Source of the DNA: G965197405 sp965197405 | GTDB lineage: Bacteria; Chloroflexota; Dehalococcoidia; Lucifugimonadales; JAGWBF01 | Assembly (NCBI GenBank): GCA_965197405.1 | Contig: OZ240206.1 | Location: forward strand, 1,736,001 to 1,800,000 | DNA length: 64,000 nucleotides | Direction: 5' to 3' | In this document: piece by piece, positions 62,323-64,000 of the stretch | Numbering within the stretch: the stretch's first letter is position 1 | Layout of the letters: every line of letters begins with the position of its first letter | Translations under genes and position numbers: made by a program | Notes under the pieces: model-generated | What the model was told of the DNA's origin: nothing | The model's input: only the letters and a program-made list of their open reading frames with translations | Database searches by the model: none

Positions 62323-62814
62323 TTATTCTGCTGCTCCGCATGGAATACCCCGGCAGACCCTCAGCACGTCCGCGTTCCTCGGTATCTCCCACTGCTGCCG
62401 GCCCGTGTGGGAGTACCGCACTATTCCATCTAGGTCTATGACGAAAAGCCCCGGACGCTGGCCCAAGGAGAGGACCTTACTCTCCACCTGGTACACATCG
62501 TATACTTTATGGGTCGGGTCAACCAGAAGGGGGACTGGAAAGGTATGCCGTCGAAGGTAAGCCAGCGCGTTCTCCATCGAATCATTGACTATAACGAGGA
62601 CTTCGGAGCCTGTCCTCGCGAATTCCGGGTACTGGTCCGCCAAATGGCGGAGGTGCCTGTCGCCGAAGGGTCACTTAAAGCCCCGCAAGAAGACCAGCAC
62701 CACGCATCGTTTCCCCCGGTAATCGCCAAGGGAAACGCTCGTTCCGTCCACGGCAGGAAGTGTGAAGTCCGCCGCCATCGAACCAACGGGCACTGGATTG
62801 TTCGTGACTGGCAT
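62323..62814 (-). CDS. Peroxiredoxin-like selenoprotein (in-frame TGA as Sec)
   Basis: 163 residues with TGA 62671-62673 as Sec (residue 48). Prx-like (AhpC/TSA, PRX_like2) layout: GSMAADFTLPAVDGTSVSLGDYRG in pieces, CVVLVFLRGFK-U-PF, then RHLRHLADQYPEF, a central SEVLVIVND strand, and RPGLFVIDLDGIVRYSHTGR. In Cys relatives the site reads LRGFxCPFC; here U replaces the first Cys and Gly the second. ATG 62814 has GGAGAG upstream. Read with a stop, only a 106-residue tail from TTG 62643 remains, without the active site. Predicted peroxide reduction. The following hairpin (62636-62651) is a weak SECIS fit. Confidence 0.8.
62636..62651 (-). promoter_or_regulatory. Hairpin after the Prx-like TGA (weak SECIS candidate)
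   Basis: TCCGCC, loop ATTT, GGCGGA: a perfect 6-bp stem starting 20 bases after the TGA. Its loop lacks the usual G. An overlapping alternative (TTGG, loop CGGA, CCAG, with one wobble, loop at +32) has a G second in the loop but a weaker stem. Confidence 0.35.
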
Positions 62815-62941
62815 GACTCTCCTTTATCTTCCAATTGCGCCCTGAGCTATGAGAGTCCCCGTCAGGTAGCTGCCACGCCTGACGCTTCCCCCGCACAGGC
62901 TCCAAGGCCCTCCCCAAATCCACGACCGCCCCGACAGGGCA

Positions 62942-64000
62942 TCAGGGCGCGAAGCGGTAGACGACGGGGAGGTTCGCAACGTCGGTGACGCGGGGGTCGG
63001 TGTGGTGGGCTATCTGAATGCCGCCCGTGCCGCAGTCTCCGAACTCGTCGCAGGAGATGACCCCGATGATGCCCCTGAAGCCAGCGATGCCGGTCAGCGC
63101 CTCCCGGAGCTTGGTCCGGTCTATGTACAGCGTATCTCCGTCTTCAACCGCGACTTCCTCGATGGCCCGGAGGAGCATCGTCGCGGCGTCGTAGGCGTGG
63201 GGCAGGTAGGCGGAGGTGGACGCCTCGCCGTACCGATCACGATAGTCGGCGACGAGCGCCTCGCCGCTCTTGCCGGTGGCCTCGTTGGTGTTGCCGCCGA
63301 AGTCCGAGTACGGGCCTGGAAGGTAGACGCCCTCCGACTCCGGGACGGCCAAGAACTCGGATACCAGCAGGGCTGCGCCCCCTATCAGCGTGACGTCCTC
63401 GAGTCCGGCGACCTGGCCGACCTGCTTGACTATGTACGTGCCTTCTTCCTGGAAGAGCGGGAAGAAGAGGCCGTCGGGACCGCCCGTCGCAATCCCGGTA
63501 AGGGTGGGGACCATGTCCGTGTCGCCCCTGCTGATGGAGGCAACGGAGACTGAGCCGCCAAGCGCCTCGAAGGCGGTGGTGAAGGCGGTGGTGAGGCCGG
63601 AGGTGTACGGGTCTCCGTCGTGGATGGCGGCCATCCTGCGCAGGCCAAGCTCGTCGTAGGCGAACCGGGCTACTGCCCGCGCCTGGTAGAGGTCGTTGTT
63701 GGCGGTCCGGTAGTAGCCGGGGCGGTAGTTGGGACCCGCGTTGCCGCGGAGGTCGGAGGTCAACGAGGGGGACGTATTGGATGGAGCGATCATCACCAGG
63801 CCGGCCTCGCTGAGGACTGGTGAAGCGGCGACGGCCGCGACCGAGCAGGACGTGCCAATGACGCCGACGACTCGGGGGTCGCCGGTCACCGTCTCGGCGG
63901 CGGCATGGCCGCCCTCTGCGGTGCAGAGCGAGTCGAGGCCGGCGCCCATCGAGACATCGCGCCCCTTGATGGGGCCATAGTCCGCCAGCGCCATCTCCAC
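62942..64000 (-). CDS. Branched-chain amino acid-type ABC substrate-binding protein, N terminus cut
   Basis: 352 residues are visible; the frame is open to the window edge, so the signal peptide is missing. Periplasmic-binding-protein type I fold (LivJ-like): VVGVIGTSCSVAAVAASPVLSEAGLVMIAPSNTSP in blocks, FAYDELGLRRMAAIHDGDPYTSGL, and HAYDAATMLLRAIEEV. Binds a small ligand, often an amino acid or amide. Its permease genes are outside the window. Confidence 0.85.
   Translation of the reverse strand: MEMALADYGPIKGRDVSMGAGLDSLCTAEGGHAAAETVTGDPRVVGVIGTSCSVAAVAASPVLSEAGLVMIAPSNTSPSLTSDLRGNAGPNYRPGYYRTANNDLYQARAVARFAYDELGLRRMAAIHDGDPYTSGLTTAFTTAFEALGGSVSVASISRGDTDMVPTLTGIATGGPDGLFFPLFQEEGTYIVKQVGQVAGLEDVTLIGGAALLVSEFLAVPESEGVYLPGPYSDFGGNTNEATGKSGEALVADYRDRYGEASTSAYLPHAYDAATMLLRAIEEVAVEDGDTLYIDRTKLREALTGIAGFRGIIGVISCDEFGDCGTGGIQIAHHTDPRVTDVANLPVVYRFAP

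Noticed and set aside
62323..62643. Short peroxiredoxin tail from TTG 62643 as a full gene
   Set aside because: It lacks the active site, which lies just upstream at an in-frame TGA; merged into the Sec gene.

Overview
The window is about 64 kb of GC-rich bacterial chromosome (roughly 60% GC by eye, frequent GTG and TTG starts). It reads most like a Chloroflexota genome of the Dehalococcoidia/SAR202 kind. The reasons are two luciferase-like flavin monooxygenases, N-acyl-D-amino acid deacylase, GlcG-like paralogs, FtsX/MacB-type ABC exporters, a DnaD/DnaC/DnaB primosome cluster, and UGSC-type and SelW-type proteins. This placement is inference; no 16S rRNA gene is present.

Layout. 1-4.8 kb: an FtsX-type ABC exporter (permease cut by the window edge, then two ATPases) with a GIY-YIG gene framed by inverted repeats inside it. 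4.85-7.6 kb (minus): UGSC selenoprotein, PspC-like coiled-coil protein and a WTDGLP-family protein. 7.9-11.4 kb: zinc-ribbon protein, DUF503, MrfA-like helicase and a SelW-like selenoprotein. 11.7-15.7 kb (minus): ABC-2 exporter, crotonase, HIT hydrolase, metallo-beta-lactamase fold. 15.9-20 kb (minus): dnaB, DnaD-like and tandem DnaC-like loader genes, plus rplI. 20.3-24.5 kb (minus): purQ-purL, rpsU, HicB-like, tRNA-Gly and tRNA-Phe. 24.8-32.6 kb: a small DUF3467-like operon, squalene/phytoene synthase, oxidoreductases, an aminotransferase and a DUF4143 ATPase. 32.9-37.2 kb: a second FtsX-type exporter. 37.3-45 kb: lipoprotein, three GlcG-like paralogs, two MFS transporters, an amidohydrolase. 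45-47 kb: minCDE. 47.5-56.7 kb: alpha/beta hydrolase, D-aminoacylase, HEPN-like protein, ankyrin lipoprotein, class III aminotransferase, gamma-glutamyltransferase, ThDP enzyme. 56.9-64 kb: nuclease-like gene with a decayed partial duplicate, aminotransferase, AroQ-like protein, two more UGA-containing redox genes, and a periplasmic binding protein cut by the window end.

The main result is that four genes that look broken by a single in-frame TGA are better read as selenocysteine genes: a UGSC-family protein (TGA 7321-7323), a SelW-like CxxU protein (TGA 11341-11343), a lipoprotein with a UxxC thioredoxin-like domain (TGA 61756-61758) and a peroxiredoxin-like protein (TGA 62671-62673). In each the frame and the family-typical sequence continue past the TGA. 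In three of them a short hairpin with a G in the first two loop positions lies 17-23 nt after the TGA, as in bacterial SECIS elements. TGA is an ordinary stop elsewhere here (for example at 2367, 3966 and 7874-8191's neighbours), so this is not a changed genetic code. No selA, selB, selC or selD gene is in the window.

The second theme is dispersed repeats. Nearly every larger intergenic gap holds one of three families: inverted repeats with CATTCCGAGCGCAGCGAGGAATCT-like arms (one copy encloses the GIY-YIG gene; two loci carry near-exact tandem duplications), CCCCTTCTCCC-type elements, and CCCGCGAAAGCGGG-type elements. Several share an outer flank resembling TATTTTCATGGTAAT.
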